Shown here piece after piece: positions 21,808 through 35,000 of a stretch of 64,000 nt of DNA. The position numbers were made by a program, and so were the translations under genes. Origin of the DNA: Microcebus murinus (taxonomy: Eukaryota; Chordata; Mammalia; Primates; Cheirogaleidae); assembly GCF_040939455.1 (NCBI RefSeq), contig NC_134116.1, positions 44,283,400-44,347,399 of the forward strand, in the 5' to 3' direction. Every line of letters starts with the position of its first letter. Positions within the stretch are counted from its first letter, which is position 1. Under the pieces are notes generated by a model. The model was not told where the DNA came from and searched no databases. It saw nothing but the letters and a program-made list of their open reading frames with translations.

Positions 21808-23125
21808 GGGGGCTCGGTTTTCTGAATAAATGGTTTTGTTCAGCTGAGCGCTGAGTGCTGAGCAGTAAGGCCCAGGACTGTTTAAAGACCCTGACACCTG
21901 AGGGAGGAAGATGAAATATCGTGAGTACCTAGGCCAAAGCCCTCCACCTCAGATCCTAAGGACAGAGCAGTTGTTTCCTTTTTTGTGGTCATTTCAGTAA
22001 CCAAGTAAGAGGCCAAGCTATAATACCTGGGCTTACCAGAGGAGCTCCAGGGCCTACTTGTAGCTGACATGCCCTCTACCCTCACTCCCACCCCAGGGCA
22101 CAGCTCTTTCTGCCAGTTCTTAGGAAAAAAGTGAGGCTTCTGACAATTTCCTGTCTCTTTTTGGTTATGCTTTGAAAACAAAAGAGAATGATGGGGTAAG
22201 CAAAGGTGGGCACAGGCACCTCGGCCAGAGGTCCAGTGGTCTCAGGCACAGAGGTGGGCTGAGTGAGAGGTCTGTGTCAGCAGGGCCATGCTCTTCGAGA
22301 ACTCAGGGCTGAGTTTCTTGGAAGGTGTCCAAGGGGAAGAATTCGTTAACAAAATTCCAAGATAGTGGGAGCTGTTCATTTGAGCAGCAGAAACTTGGAG
22401 AAGGTGAAGATCAAGGAAGAAAGAGAGATAAGGAAGGAATGAGGAGCTCATATCACACAGGATCCCAATAAAAGTAAGCAATTACTATAGGAACCATTAC
22501 CTTAGCTACTCGTTTTTCTTACCAAAAAGACCCCATAAGCTTCCTTTTAGACTTGGAATACCCTCTCCAAGAACACACTCACAATCTGCTGTTTTCCCCT
22601 CAGACCAAGAACAACTACACCACTTAGAAAAGAACAGTCTCACCAATAGCACTAAGCTGATGCCCAATGAGGCCACGGCTCTTTCTCTGCTCCAACTGCA
22701 TATCTGTGTGTCACTAGGCAGTGCCGCCTGGCTGTCCCAGACTCTGTGTGCTGACACCAGAGTCAGAGCCCCGGTCCGTCATCCCTTCATGCTCGCTCTG
22801 CTGAAGAACACTCTGGCAGGTCCTTCATCGGGAGCTAGTGACTTTGAGAGAGTGACGCAGTACAGTTCTGGCCAGGTTGTGCCATTCCCATGATCCCAAG
22901 CAGAGTCTCCAAACATGGTGGGTGCTGCTGCTGCTGGGAGGATGGGCACCCTGGGGTGCTGGCTGAGGAGTTAATGCAGAAACAAGGCATCACAGAGTGG
23001 TTGGACGCTGGGTTGAGTGATTCAGGACATGCTGGAAAAGCCCAAGGGTAGCGGGAAGGAATGGAGGGAGAAGAAGACTGAGTTTTAAGTAATGTCCCAG
23101 GAGGCCACAGTGCCACTAGATGGGC
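21808..23125. mobile_element. Unidentified 1,318-bp insertion with 12-bp flanking duplication
   Basis: The left-arm counterpart shows that the right arm was once continuous. Here it is interrupted by 1,318 bp between two copies of tttgatatatta (21796-21807 and 23126-23137). The insert is visibly richer in G+C than its surroundings. It has no poly(A) tail on either strand, no TG...CA ends and no terminal inverted repeats that I can see, so it does not fit a standard LINE, SINE, LTR or DNA transposon. Open frames inside (up to 99 codons on either strand) resemble nothing I recognise. It could be a retrocopied transcript without a tail, or a templated insertion of distant genomic DNA. Confidence 0.75.
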
Positions 23126-23137
23126 TTTGATATATTA

Positions 23138-23420
23138 CTCAATTATTCTTGACATCCATTTTATTTTTAGTGTTTTTCCCAAAATAAACAATGCTATAAT
23201 CAATTTGTGTGCATATGTTCCCCCATATATAAGTGGTTTTCTTTCTAAGCACAGGTTCATCAAGGGGGCTTGCTTGATAAATAACATGCATTTTTAATTT
23301 TTATTAAAATTTTTAGAATTCCTTTAAAAAGAATATTTGTATCATTAATATAAATCCCTGGCAGTGTTAGAACCTTATGTTTTTCTTAATTTTTGCCAAT
23401 TTTGCTTAATTAGTGTTGTC
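23138..23420 (-). repeat. Right arm of inverted duplication, outer part
   Basis: The reverse complement of 21039-21322 (old L1): 'cttgacatccattttattttta', 'aatcaatttgtgtgcatatg', 'gcttgcttgataaata' and 'ataaatccctggcag' all have inverted counterparts. Homology stops abruptly at about 23420, in mid-L1. Confidence 0.88.
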
Positions 23421-23718
23421 ACATGAAAGAATATGTGTATGTGTACCAGTATAGGATCACATTACCATGCATCACCTCTAATGAAAAGAGATATTCTAGA
23501 TCCTTCACATGGATTATGTTGACCAGGTGTTGGAGAGGTCTGGATGGAGGATGGAGGTGGAGAAACTGGAGGAGATAAGGTGGCCTAGTTTCTTGCCTGT
23601 CTTCCCAACATTTCATCCCCCAATTCAGAGGCTGGAACTGTTGGATAATAACTTTCTCACCAGCCCTTGTGGCTAGGGTGACGGCAATTGATCCAATCCT
23701 AAATAATACTTCAAAGAG

Positions 23719-23941
23719 CTTCAAACATGTCCATCCCCCAGATGGTGCACAACACACACATTAGGTGTGAATATACCCATCTCTTCCTCCCCACTTCCAC
23801 CTGCCCAACACCCAGTGAATGTTACTACTATATGTGCTTGCAGCTCTGACTAGGGCAGGGCAAAGGCAATATATGTAACCTAAACATTTGTACCCCTGTA
23901 ATATGCTGAAATTTAAAAAAAAAATCAGTTGAAAAAAATAG
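23719..23941 (+). mobile_element. Short 5'-inverted L1 insertion
   Basis: 23719 to about 23844 is L1 3' UTR in reverse orientation ('catgtccatcccccagatgg', 'cccatctcttcctcccca'). From about 23845 the L1 runs forward ('cagctctgactagggcag' to 'tttgtacccctgtaatatgctgaaa') into an A tail. Direct repeat ttcaaagag at 23710-23718 and 23942-23950 encloses both parts. This is the pattern left by twin priming during L1 reverse transcription. Confidence 0.85.
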
Positions 23942-23950
23942 TTCAAAGAG

Positions 23951-25743
23951 AAATCTAATACAGTATATCTTCAAATTATTTTATTCTCTATTAATAAAAG
24001 GTTAAGAGGAGGAAGTGTTCATTTTTATTCAGGATCTAGTTGTTCATTGATGTGATACTAGGAAATACTACAGCCATGTTGAAACCATTAGGGAAGAAAG
24101 TGAAGTTATTGTAAAAAATGAAGATCAGAGAAGGATGGGGAAAAAATATCATTGAAATTAACCCTAGAATCTGACTTATGTTTGGCCTCCTTATAAAGTG
24201 ATAAGTATTCTTATTTAAATAATTTTTAGTTGATTGCATATAAGAATACCATGAATGTTACAGCAGGAATAACATGTAAAAGAAAAAAGGAAATGTATGA
24301 AATTATTATTATACATTTAGGAATTATTTTAACAATGTGGATATGTATGTATATACAGAAAAATACAAAATTGAAATGATATCATTATCACCATTTAATA
24401 GAATGTAAAGTACTAATATATTTAATTATCATAGTGAAATAAATTGGCAGCTATTTTCAAACAACATATTCAGTTTTAATATTTTCTTAATGATTAGCTA
24501 GAAAATGTTTGCTAGTGACCAACTTCCTTTTTTATCTCAAATGTTTTCACCTTTCTTCCCAGCTCTGCTCTATGCTGTGGAAAACCTTCATTTCTCAAGC
24601 TCCTTTGCCCTCTGGCTTTCAGGTAGTTTGAATCATTAGGAATCACCAGTGAAACTTTTAAGGCAGGAAGAAAGGGAGAAGCCCAAGTACTCTTCCTTCT
24701 CTCTCTGCTTCTTGTGGTGCTTCCAGTAGTGGATGCACCTCCTGCTTGGCTCTGCTTGTCATGGGACAACTCCTAGCCACTTCTAACACGTGGCTGTCAT
24801 TTCTGGGCTGTGGAAAACCCATTTTTTGCTATTTTGCCAACCCATTGGCTAACAGAATTGATTGCACCTTAGATTTTAAAATCCCACTGCCTAGTCCACA
24901 TTGAGACTAATTACATCAGAGTTTCTGGAGCACAATCTAGGCATCATATTGTAATTTGCATCCAAGTTTGAAACCTAAAACTCTAGCTTTAGAGATGGAT
25001 GGAGTTTCCTAATCCCTTACCAAGAATTTTTTACCTTTTCAGCTCTTTCACCACCTGTGTAACCATTTCCCTGTTTAAAATTTCTTAGAAATTATAAAAT
25101 TATAATAATTAGAAATAAAATAATACTGAATATGACCGTTACTATTTTTAAGATGTAGATACTAAAACATAAGCATGTTATCCATCTTTCAGAGAGACTA
25201 AGATTAGCATTCAAGGCTTCAAGTCTTAATTACTTTTTTTAGGCACTTTATAAGATACTGTCAGGTCATATAACATATTTTAATTTTAGTAGATACATAA
25301 TTAGATTATAAACACTTGAAATCTAACATTTTTTAAAAAATTTTCTTTAGTCTTCTTTTGAGAATTTACTGACATGCAGTGAAAACAGAACTAGTCAAGT
25401 AATACTAATATGACTCTATATCACTGTCTTATTTATGACAGTGGTGTATTTCACATGCTGATTTGCATGGAACCCAGAATGTTTTTAGTTAATAGAAATA
25501 ATATTATGATTGATGGTTTACTAAGTCATAAAATATCTCAGTGATAGAATAGGGAAATTCTATTATATTTTTGCTCAATTAGGTGTTTTAGTCCAATGAC
25601 TTCTGTATCTTTGTACCAATTTAACAACCAAAAAGTCAATTCTACTCCTACTTTCATCCCAATTGCTTCAAAATAAAAATTCTAGACTAACTTGTAATCA
25701 GCTATTTCCTTCATCAGAGGAAAATACACTTTTGAGCCAGGCC

Positions 25744-25747
<4 letters not shown>
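23951..25747. other. Unassigned AT-rich DNA
   Basis: No gene recognised. A stretch at about 24510-24830 is richer in G+C and looks like an old LTR or other dispersed repeat, but I could not place it in a family. Confidence 0.4.

Positions 25748-25803
<56 letters not shown>
25748..25803. repeat. Perfect (TC)28 microsatellite
   Basis: 56 bp of uninterrupted TC. Confidence 0.97.
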
Positions 25804-25806
<3 letters not shown>

Positions 25807-28800
25807 TTTCCTTAGTTTGGGTCCACTAGGGAAATTTGTGATTGAGAATCGACTTGTACATATGTCATTAGTATTGAACAGCTAAATTGTCCATGATGGA
25901 GTGGCAATCTACTCACCAATGTTTAAAACACACTTTTGACCATATAATATAGGGATGCTGTTTGGGATGAGATAAGTATTATTTTCTAAAGTGACTCTTG
26001 GACTACTTTGGCTGTGAAATGCATTCCCTGTTAAGCTTCTGGAGAACATGCCTGACACATCTCTGAACAATTTCCTGAGCAAGACATCTAATCGCTTGCA
26101 CTAGTAGCTGCTTTTACCAGGAAATCATTGGCTTAACCTGAATATGAATTTACTTCTAAAAGAACATATGTTTACTCTCTAGGAACAGCGGCATGATGGG
26201 AGGGAGACGAGGAGACTTAAGAACAAGTGGTTTTATACTGCCTCTGGCACAGTATCACCCTGTGTACTGCCTCGAGTTTTATTGCCTAAAGTGGCGTGAT
26301 ACATGTGAAAAGAACACCTTGGGCCTATGCTTACACTAAGGCAGATTGTTTTCCCCATGCCCAGCCTACCTATGCACACACTTGGCTACCCTGGTGGGTA
26401 TAACCTGATGGAGAAGCTCACTGGTTTTTGATAAAACCAGGAACATTGCTCCACTATGAATTCTTCCTGGAGCTTTTTTGTAATTTACATGGGAATATAA
26501 TAGGATTTTAGTTTGTCAAAAATCTCAGCCAATTGAATCTGCAGAGACTTGCTCCATAAATGTCTCAATTCAATCACATAATCATTATAACGTGATAGCT
26601 AGATATGGGATTTGTATATATCAGGATGGTGTTCTGATATCACTGTGTCATAGTACCTTAAGAGAATTTTTAACCAAACTTCAGTAGAAACTCTCTTTTG
26701 TCTGACCCCTACTTAATTCACTGATTCTTTTATAAGACAATGTTGGAAGATTCTGGGTTCTGGGAGATTCTCAGGCAATTTTTTTTTCTCAGAAAAATAT
26801 CTTTGTATTCTACTCTAGTTAAGATAATAATGAATAAATAGCCATTGCCCTCTTCTTGTGAGGGCTCTAATTTTTAATTGGTTGAAGTAAAACTGGAAAC
26901 TATTCCCTATTTTAGAAGAGGAAGGTAATACAAGTTCATCTATAATCAATCTTGCCAGAAATGGTATTGTCACTACTTTTTCCCCCCATGAGGTGAACTG
27001 CCTTATTTTATATCTACATGATTGCAAGTGAAGATATTTTATTACATATTTTTTTCTCTCTTTTGGGATACTGGGAGGCTGGCTTTCTCCATCTGCGAAC
27101 AGAAATAGTACAAAGTAGAAAAAACACAAAATTATCATGACATATTGTAACATACAAATATGAAGAAACTCTTGGGCTTGTTATTCCCTTGTTATAATTA
27201 TTTTTTGAAATGTGTGGGGATAGAACAACCTCAGCCTTGCTAACCCATGCTGTCAGGGTCACTGTTATTAAGCCCTTATGTTCAGGTAGGATTTTCAAAT
27301 TGCAAAAAAAAAAAAGAAAACCAAAAGCCCTGTTGGCCTGGTGAGAAAGAGTTATCCAAAGTTTCCCTGGCACCTAATTTTATCTTTACTGTGTTTCCCC
27401 AACACGTTCAGATCAAATTTCTATTTTATAAAGATTGAAATTCTTAGAAAATGTCAGAGAAATGCCTTATGAATATTCACATATGGTAAACTTAGTTGTC
27501 CATATTTGGCTCTTCCATCATATGTCTCTGTCTCAGGCTGGACTTTATTCTCTTTTTCCTGATCACAGTAACTCAGGGGTAGCTGTAGAGGTAAGAGGTA
27601 GCACACCCCGGTGCAGTAGTTTCCAACATTGTTCCTTGAAGTCCTTGAGTCCCAAGGAAATGATTCAAGTATCTCAAAACATCGTTTTGCAATATTACAT
27701 TTGTAGTGTGATAATTAAAGAAAACACTCAGCGTGCTGTCAAGTTTTAATGCATAGGAGAGCACTGCTGTGTTAACTTAAAATGTAAGATTGATTTGCTT
27801 CTGTGCATCCTTCAATAAAGTTGCCCATGTCATCTTAGTAAATATATTTGAAGGTCTTATAATATGTTATTGATTAGTATAGTTGTAGCTCTACCTTAAT
27901 CTTTTTATTTTATTTTTTAAATTTCTCTATGAGTATTTCAACACCTTTAAAATTAGGCAGCAAGTCCTTTATTAAATTGTTTACCTAATGCACCCAATTA
28001 AACAGTAAATAAAGCTAGTAAACATCAGCTTATTGCTTACTCTCTTCAACATGTAATGGTAATTTACACAATAGCTAACAAATGCAAAAGAAATCATACT
28101 TATGAATAAAAATGATATGAGCAGTTTTAGCTTATATTCATTGACTTTATGGGGCAAATGATATATTTTAATGTACGAAATATATATTCTTTGAATTATT
28201 ATTTTCATACATTTTATACATTAGGGGGCTACATAAAATTTTGTTTGCAAAACTGGATGCCAGTTCTTTGGTGGTGGGGTAACCACCACCTATAGCTATG
28301 GCATAGTGAAAAGAAAACATGAAGAACTAGGGGCAGGGCAGGGAGGCCTTTGAGGTACAATCTGGGCTTGCTATTAAGGTATTAGAAGTCTGAAGCTATA
28401 GATGCTCCAGGATAGGGCTACTGGACCCGAATAAGGCAATGTTATTAATATAACACATTTTATTTTCTATTAAATAAAACAAGAAATGATTGTGTCTCTT
28501 CTTGTCTTTAATTGATTCCAAAATTTCTTTAGTTATAGTGTAGATTCCATTTAATTTTGCTATTTATCCAGAAACAACTTCGAAGAACAAACTTCAAGAT
28601 TCCCAGTAAAGTCCACAGTGTTCTTAGCTGCCAGATAGATAATGATGATGCCAATTTTGACAAGAACTTGTGTGAGATGGGAGATGACTTACCAGGGAGA
28701 GAAAAACTTGCACCCACAGTTATCAAGATGATTTATTTTGGCCCCTTTGGCAATTTTCCCATACCTCATTGTCTTGTCTAAAGATTTAAGAAAATGATTT

Positions 28801-29110
28801 TTGGGAAAAAAACTAATTGGAGAAAAGATTGTATCAGATTTTATTTAAGAGTTATATAATTATTGAAAAAAATTATTGTGTGTCTTTGAGGAAGGCATTT
28901 GAGACAACCATTCAGTGTCTTATTACCTGTCTTCTTTGTGGCTCATTGACTGCAAAATGATGGTGAACTTTCATATGTTTCATCCAGGTACACTGATGAA
29001 ACTCCAAGAGGTAACCAAACTTCTAACTAAACAATTCTAACTCTCATAAAAAATGCTTTCTTTATAAGCAATCAATTGGTCTCTAATGTGATTTTTAGTT
29101 TTAAAAAAAA
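25804..29110. other. Unassigned DNA
   Basis: About 3.3 kb with no gene or repeat family recognised. It includes a perfect 8-bp stem, 5-nt loop hairpin (ggtggtgg...ccaccacc, 28270-28290). Open frames up to 119 codons overlap each other on both strands (26.8-27.4 kb) and show no domain. Confidence 0.4.
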
Positions 29111-29111
29111 A

Positions 29112-29444
29112 GACTGGACATAGTGGCTTATGCCTGTAACCATAGCACTTTGGGAAACTGAGGTGGGAGGATCACTTGAACCCAGGAGTTCAAGACTGCC
29201 CTGGGCAACATAGTGAGACCCTGTGTCTACAAAAAAACAAACAAACAACAACAACAACAAAACAAAAAACAAAAAATTAGCTAGGCTTGGTGGTGCACAC
29301 CTGTAGTCCCAGCTACTTAGCAGACTGAGGCAGGAGGATCACTCCAGCCCAGGAGTTTGAGGTTGCAGTGATATATGGTCACACCACTGAACAGCAGCAT
29401 CGGTAACAGAGCAAGACCCTCTCAAAAAAATAAAGAAATAAAAA
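29112..29444 (+). mobile_element. Old Alu SINE
   Basis: Dimeric Alu, AluJ-like, with an expanded A-rich middle linker (acaaacaacaac type) and an A-rich tail. Diverged; no clean duplication. Confidence 0.88.
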
Positions 29445-30560
29445 GGCTATGATCCTAAATAAAAGGACATATTACCAGGGACATTTTAAAAATTGAACTG
29501 TTTACTACGAGTTGTTACTTCAACTGAATACAAATTACTCTTTTGAAATGGAACATTTGACAAATATTTTTACTTGAATGTTTTATTTAAAATGGTTTCT
29601 TTGTAATTTTTTAAAAAGAATTTATTGTTGTAATAAATATCAGTATTGAAGTATATCATAATAGGATGTTTTTCTTGATTATTGGTTTGAGGGTTTCCTG
29701 TCGTCTTTGTCAATGTCAAACCATCAAAAAAATCAGCATGTATTTCTCCTTGTGATTCATACCTAGAAGTCCCACTGCTCACTCTCTTTCCCTTTAATGG
29801 GCTGCTTCTAATCTATGCTATGCAAGAAAACTTTGTAATCAAAGGTGTTGCCATGGACTAACTATAGAGTAAAAAGACTGTGAGTTAAATGCCTTAGGAC
29901 CAATTTTATTAGTAAATTCCATAGAATTAAAAATATTGACAATATAGTTTATTTGAATTTTTTATTGGTTGTTCTAAAGCATTTCCCAAGTAATTGAAAC
30001 TATGTGTAACTTTAAAACAGTGTTCAGAATTTTCCAAGTGTCCTAGGTGATCTTTCTTTCTTTCACACACTAGCATTTTTCTTCCACCTCCAGGTTGCTA
30101 ACCATAGTTCTGATTCTGTCAGAGTCAGAGTGAAGGGGAAGAAGTAAAGGGTGAGAAAATATTTCACTTTGGTGGTGCTGTCTCAAGAAGGAAAGTGTTT
30201 AAACTGATTCACTTTCACAACATTTTAATAAATCTTGCATTTTCTATAAACGTTGATGATGATGTATTTTACTCTCACTGACTACATCTCTTTCAGCTAG
30301 TGGTTTTTCCTGTGATGGATTCCATACCAATTATCTTTCTTTTTGGATTCCATAATTGTATTCTCCAAGATGTTCCTTTGGCAATATGTAAAGTGATTCA
30401 ACCTGGTTTTCCCATCATATGGTCTCTCTGTATATTTTCTTGGACATCTCAAAAGCTTTGATCTAATAAACTGTGGAAAGATTGCTAATCCCCAAACAGC
30501 AACACTTTTCTTAGCTCTATTTGTAAAACATCTAGATAGCTAGTTTCTTATTTTTCAGAT
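29445..30560. other. Unassigned AT-rich DNA
   Basis: No gene or repeat family recognised. Confidence 0.4.
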
Positions 30561-30772
30561 CAGAGATCAGCAAAGTAGGGCTCACTGCAAATTCAGTCCA
30601 CTGCCTGTTGGTGTAAATAAAGTTTTATTGATATATATGTCCATTTACTTATATATTGTCTATGGATGCTTTTGCATTATAAAGGCAGAGTTGAACACTC
30701 TTGGCTGAGAGCATACAGCTTGCAAAATCAAAAGTTGTATAGTTGTATACAGAAAATCTTTGCTAACTTCTG
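30561..30772 (+). mobile_element. hAT-type MITE
   Basis: Terminal inverted repeats cagagatcagcaaag (30561-30575) and ctttgctaacttctg (30758-30772) match at 12 of 15 positions. Candidate 8-bp duplications tttcagat / ttctagac have decayed. The interior ('gtaaataaagttttattgata', 'ttgtctatggatgcttttg', 'gagttgaacactcttgg') matches a common mammalian hAT-Charlie-like family in reverse orientation. Confidence 0.75.
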
Positions 30773-31660
30773 TTCTAGACACCTAGGATTGAAGATAAAC
30801 TTCACTCCACTGTGTTCTGAAAACATCTTGGGAAACATAATGAACTCTATTAGTGGGAATACTGAAGAACACTTGTAATAAATGTATACAATTTGAACTT
30901 CAAAAATCATTTTTTCATATTCTCTTTATTTATCACTGATGCCTGTGTGCTATAAACAGGATTTTGAGTATTTAATTTGACTTATCCACATGATTATCTG
31001 TATTAGGACCTATTTTGACATCTAATATTTAGTAATTTTACATTATAGTAGGACCCTTCAGATTGACATCTTCTTACAAATACTAAGTATTTAGTAAGAT
31101 GAGCTACATCTTACCTCCCCCTTTTTCCTTCTAAATCCTATGAAACTGGGACTTCTTTTCTAGAGCCATCTGTGTTCTGTTTTTTTTTTTTTCCCAAAAT
31201 TCTTCAAATAGAATTTCAAATTCCCCAAATTCTCATCAGCAGGGAATGAGGAGTGACTTGCCTATTTGGAAAACTTAAAAAGAGACAGAGCATAGATGTC
31301 TCAATTTATTTTTATCTATATATTGTGTCTACCTGTTCAGAGAATGGGATGCTATTTTTCAGATCTTGCTCCATTTTTGAGGCTATGTGGCCGGACTCCA
31401 GCTATACATTCTAGATTTTAGATATACATTATACATTGTAAATCTGGAGGCCAATCCCCTCTGCTTCTCCATGTGAGAAGTGTGTGTGAGGCAGCATTTT
31501 GGACGAGTTTTTATGTTACAGTCCCAAGCACTCCATCAGGTGTACCATCTAAGAGTTAAGATTTGAGAGGAAGTATTAGGGGTCTTGGTTATGTCATCAT
31601 AGCTATGCTGGCTTCTCTAAAAATCTGTTATTATCAATAATAAAGCTGATTTTTAAAGCT
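30773..31660. other. Unassigned DNA
   Basis: No gene or repeat family recognised; short T tract at about 31180-31191. Confidence 0.4.
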
Positions 31661-32026
31661 TGTTATGGACTGAATGATTGCCTCACTACAAAATTTCTAT
31701 GTTGAAACCTAACCCTCAATGTATTAGGATTATTAAGAGGTGAGGTTTTTGGAATGCAATTAGGTCTTCAGGGTGGAGCCCTCATAGATGGAATTCGTGC
31801 TCTTATAAAAGGAAGCCCAGAGAGCTCTCTCACTCTTGTTCTTCCATAAGGTGAAATGAGAAGTTGGCACTCTGCAACGTGAAAGAGGGGCCTCACCAAG
31901 GCGCAACAATGCTGGCACTCTGATTTTGAACTTCCAGATACCATAACTGCGAGAAATAAGTTTCTTTTGTTTAGAACCCACTTCATTTATGGGCCTATGT
32001 TATAGTAGGCTGAACTGACCAATACA
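31661..32026 (+). mobile_element. MaLR LTR (MST/MLT1-like)
   Basis: Begins 'tgttatggactgaatg' and keeps 'aggtcttcagggtggagccc', 'gctcttataaaaggaagccc', 'gcctcaccaaggcgcaac' and 'gagaaataagtttcttttg' in order, ending 'ctgaccaataca'. Flanks aagct (31656-31660) and aatct (32027-32031) fit a 5-bp duplication with one change. Overlapping 70-codon minus-strand frames here come from the LTR and are not genes. Confidence 0.87.
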
Positions 32027-32031
32027 AATCT

Positions 32032-35000
32032 CTTTTTTGGGGATGGGGTTCTGTACTCAAAGAGCTGTGAGACATTTCACATTCCTAATTCAACACAGCC
32101 CAAGTAATAAATAGTAGGACTCAATAAATGCCAGCTCTTATTATTAATATTTTCATTGCAAACTATAGGTTCTGGTTTTATACCTTAGAATCTGCAATTA
32201 GCAAAGGGAAAATATCATTCAGGGTGAATATGAAATCTCTTTTTTTTTCCTTTTATCTCATCACTCCTCTTAATCTCTCTGACACTTTTAACCTGGTATT
32301 TTTAAATTTCATGAGGTTTTCAGGTCTTGGAGACCAAATAGGTCTTGACTAGTATTCACCTGAAACTTCTGTGATAGCCAAAGGCTACGATTTGAATATA
32401 TTGAATATATAAATGACTATGTTATACATGTACATAAATATACACACACACACATACAGGCGTGCATGTGTGCATCTCACATAAATATCATGAGAGAGAG
32501 AAGAATCCGTATAAGTACTTATAACATATACAGAGAAAATATATGACTCTGAAATAAAGAGATTGATGTCATATGTTCCTGGTGGACATGAGTTTCATTA
32601 TTTTAACACTACAAATAGTATATAATAACTTATGACATTTTATCCCATTTGCCACATTACAAATTATTGTTTCAAGAAAATGTTTTCATAAATTTAAAGT
32701 TAAAGCAAGATAAAGTTTAGGGTTTTAGAAAGTTGACACTCTACATTCTTATAAATGGCTGACCTTCTTCGTGCTTATCTGAAATAAAATGGATTTAATA
32801 ATCTCTTGATTGCTGGCAAATCTCTAAATCTAGTCGCTGCAGAAAAAAAAGTGAACAATCAATATTTTATCCCCATATGACTGACAATGACATTAAATTC
32901 TATCTAGTAGAAAAAATAAAAACAGTAAATGTATTTGAGTTGAAATAAAATCTGGAATACTTTATTCACAGCTGGCATCTCTCTTTTGAGATGTTTTATA
33001 TTTTGCCAACCTACCTTAAAAATTGTCTAGAACAAGGTGCAATACAGACATACACACACACTCTCTCTCTCAAGTCACATTCATTTCCACAAAAAGAATG
33101 AATAAAGTAAGCATTAAAAGAATGTCTCCAACAGCAATTTTATTTCACAAAAAGAAGACCCTTCAAAGAATAATATCACAATAAAAAGCACCAACATCCT
33201 ATGTCCCAGTTTTCAAATTTCATGTTGGTATCTTAAGGTTCATTTAAAAGAGTCTCTTTCACATCACTTGAACATTTTTTGAAAGTGGGACAAGAACTGC
33301 ATAATTAAACTGCAAACAAAAATACATTGTATCATATCATCGCAGAGCTGAAGGTTTTCATAAATGATCTAGTGTTAACTCCTTATTTAACACTGTAGAA
33401 AAATTTAGTGTTGCGACTTTACCAAAGTTAGAGACTCAGGCTTTCTGACTCTTGAGGCTGTGTCCTCAACTACCTTATTCTTACCACCACCACCAACAAA
33501 AGGTCAGCAATTTCAATGGGGAACTGGTGATACTTGTATCAATTTTATCATATTTTCCAGATTTCTTCATTAGCATTGTCAAATGTTTTATTCAACTATT
33601 TCCCTTTCATCTTTTTCTTCAAACACAGCGATTTCTTTGGCGAACATAGCATCCACAAGTACGTTTGGGTGTATCTCTGGGGTTTCTGGCAATTGGCATT
33701 TTAAGATAAGCATACAAAAGGAGATGAATTCAGGGCAAGATATCTTGGCAACATTCAATTTTTGTCTCATTTAAAGGAGCATGGCTTCCTCTCAGGAAGC
33801 TGTACTCCAATAAAAGATTAGAACAATTATGAAACCTTCTTTTTAGTCATCACAAATGATACTTCAAAAATGATACATCACAAATTATATTTTTTGCCTT
33901 TACATTTTTGTATAAAACTTTAGAACAATTGGTGAGACAAAAAGAACCACAAAATAGTATTAAATATCTAGAGACAGTTTAACAAAGTATTGTCTATTAG
34001 AAACACCTAACATAACAACTGTATAAGAATAATTTTTAAAATGTATGTCAATGGATATCTAAATCATGGTAAGCTGTGTATGTGTTCTCAGTTTAGCACT
34101 TTCATACAAATAGTTGCCTCTTAAATGCCTAATGAGATTCATTTCCTTCTTTTTTCTTCCTTCCTTTTTTCTTTCCTTTCTTCCTTTTTAAATTTTCAAT
34201 TTTTATGAAAGAAGCAAAGATATATTCTTGTTATTATTTAAAAATCAATACACATTTTTGGGTGCGAAGCATAACTTCTCACCATGTCATTGCCTCAGAT
34301 TTGACACTGATGGAAGGGAAACAACAGAATGAATTGGGGATGTTGAAGAAGACTTGGGAACAAAGCAGTCTGACTTTGTATCCAAATACTTTATGACATA
34401 TTAAATAAAATAGAAACAATTTCTTCCTTATCAATAATGGAAAGTGATTAGAACATTGCTTAAATAAAATTGCTCTAAGTATATTACTCTTTTGAAATAG
34501 AATGAAAACAGCATTTCAAATTCACATGGTTATTCTCTCCTGTAACCTTTCTCTTCATTGCCCTATTCCCAGATTGCTGGCTTTAAAGGACAGATTCCTG
34601 AAATAGATAATTCTACAATGACAGAATCACCACTATATCTACTTTACAGAAAGATAAAATTATGCTAGATATTTGGAGTTTAATCACAAATGCAGCATTG
34701 AATTCTACTTGAACCTGGGTAATGGGCAAGAGAATCTTCTGCTCAGATTTTGCTTTTAATTTACCAACTTAATACAATGTTTCTTCCTAATAGTGAAAAT
34801 AATCAGAATCTCTGCTTCCTTCTACCAAGTGCATGAATTATATGAGAGCAGAGGAAGAAAAATATGTATCAAGATTAACAATCCACTCAGATTATAAAGA
34901 AACATTTTTTTAAAAATAATCTCCTATTTGTTAATCTGTTATTTTTTTATGATCCGCCACCACATAGGGTAGTAATAAAAAAGACAAAATATTAATAATT

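Noticed and set aside
21882..23116. Several 77-99 codon frames in the GC-richer insert as a possible gene
   Set aside because: They overlap on both strands, have no recognisable domain, and the higher G+C alone lowers stop frequency.
26815..27373. Overlapping 112- and 119-codon minus-strand frames
   Set aside because: Two frames of the same strand overlap, neither has a domain, signal or splice context that I can identify.
28270..28290. Perfect 8-bp stem hairpin as a terminator or small RNA gene
   Set aside because: Too short for a miRNA precursor, and rho-type terminators do not apply to a mammalian nuclear genome.
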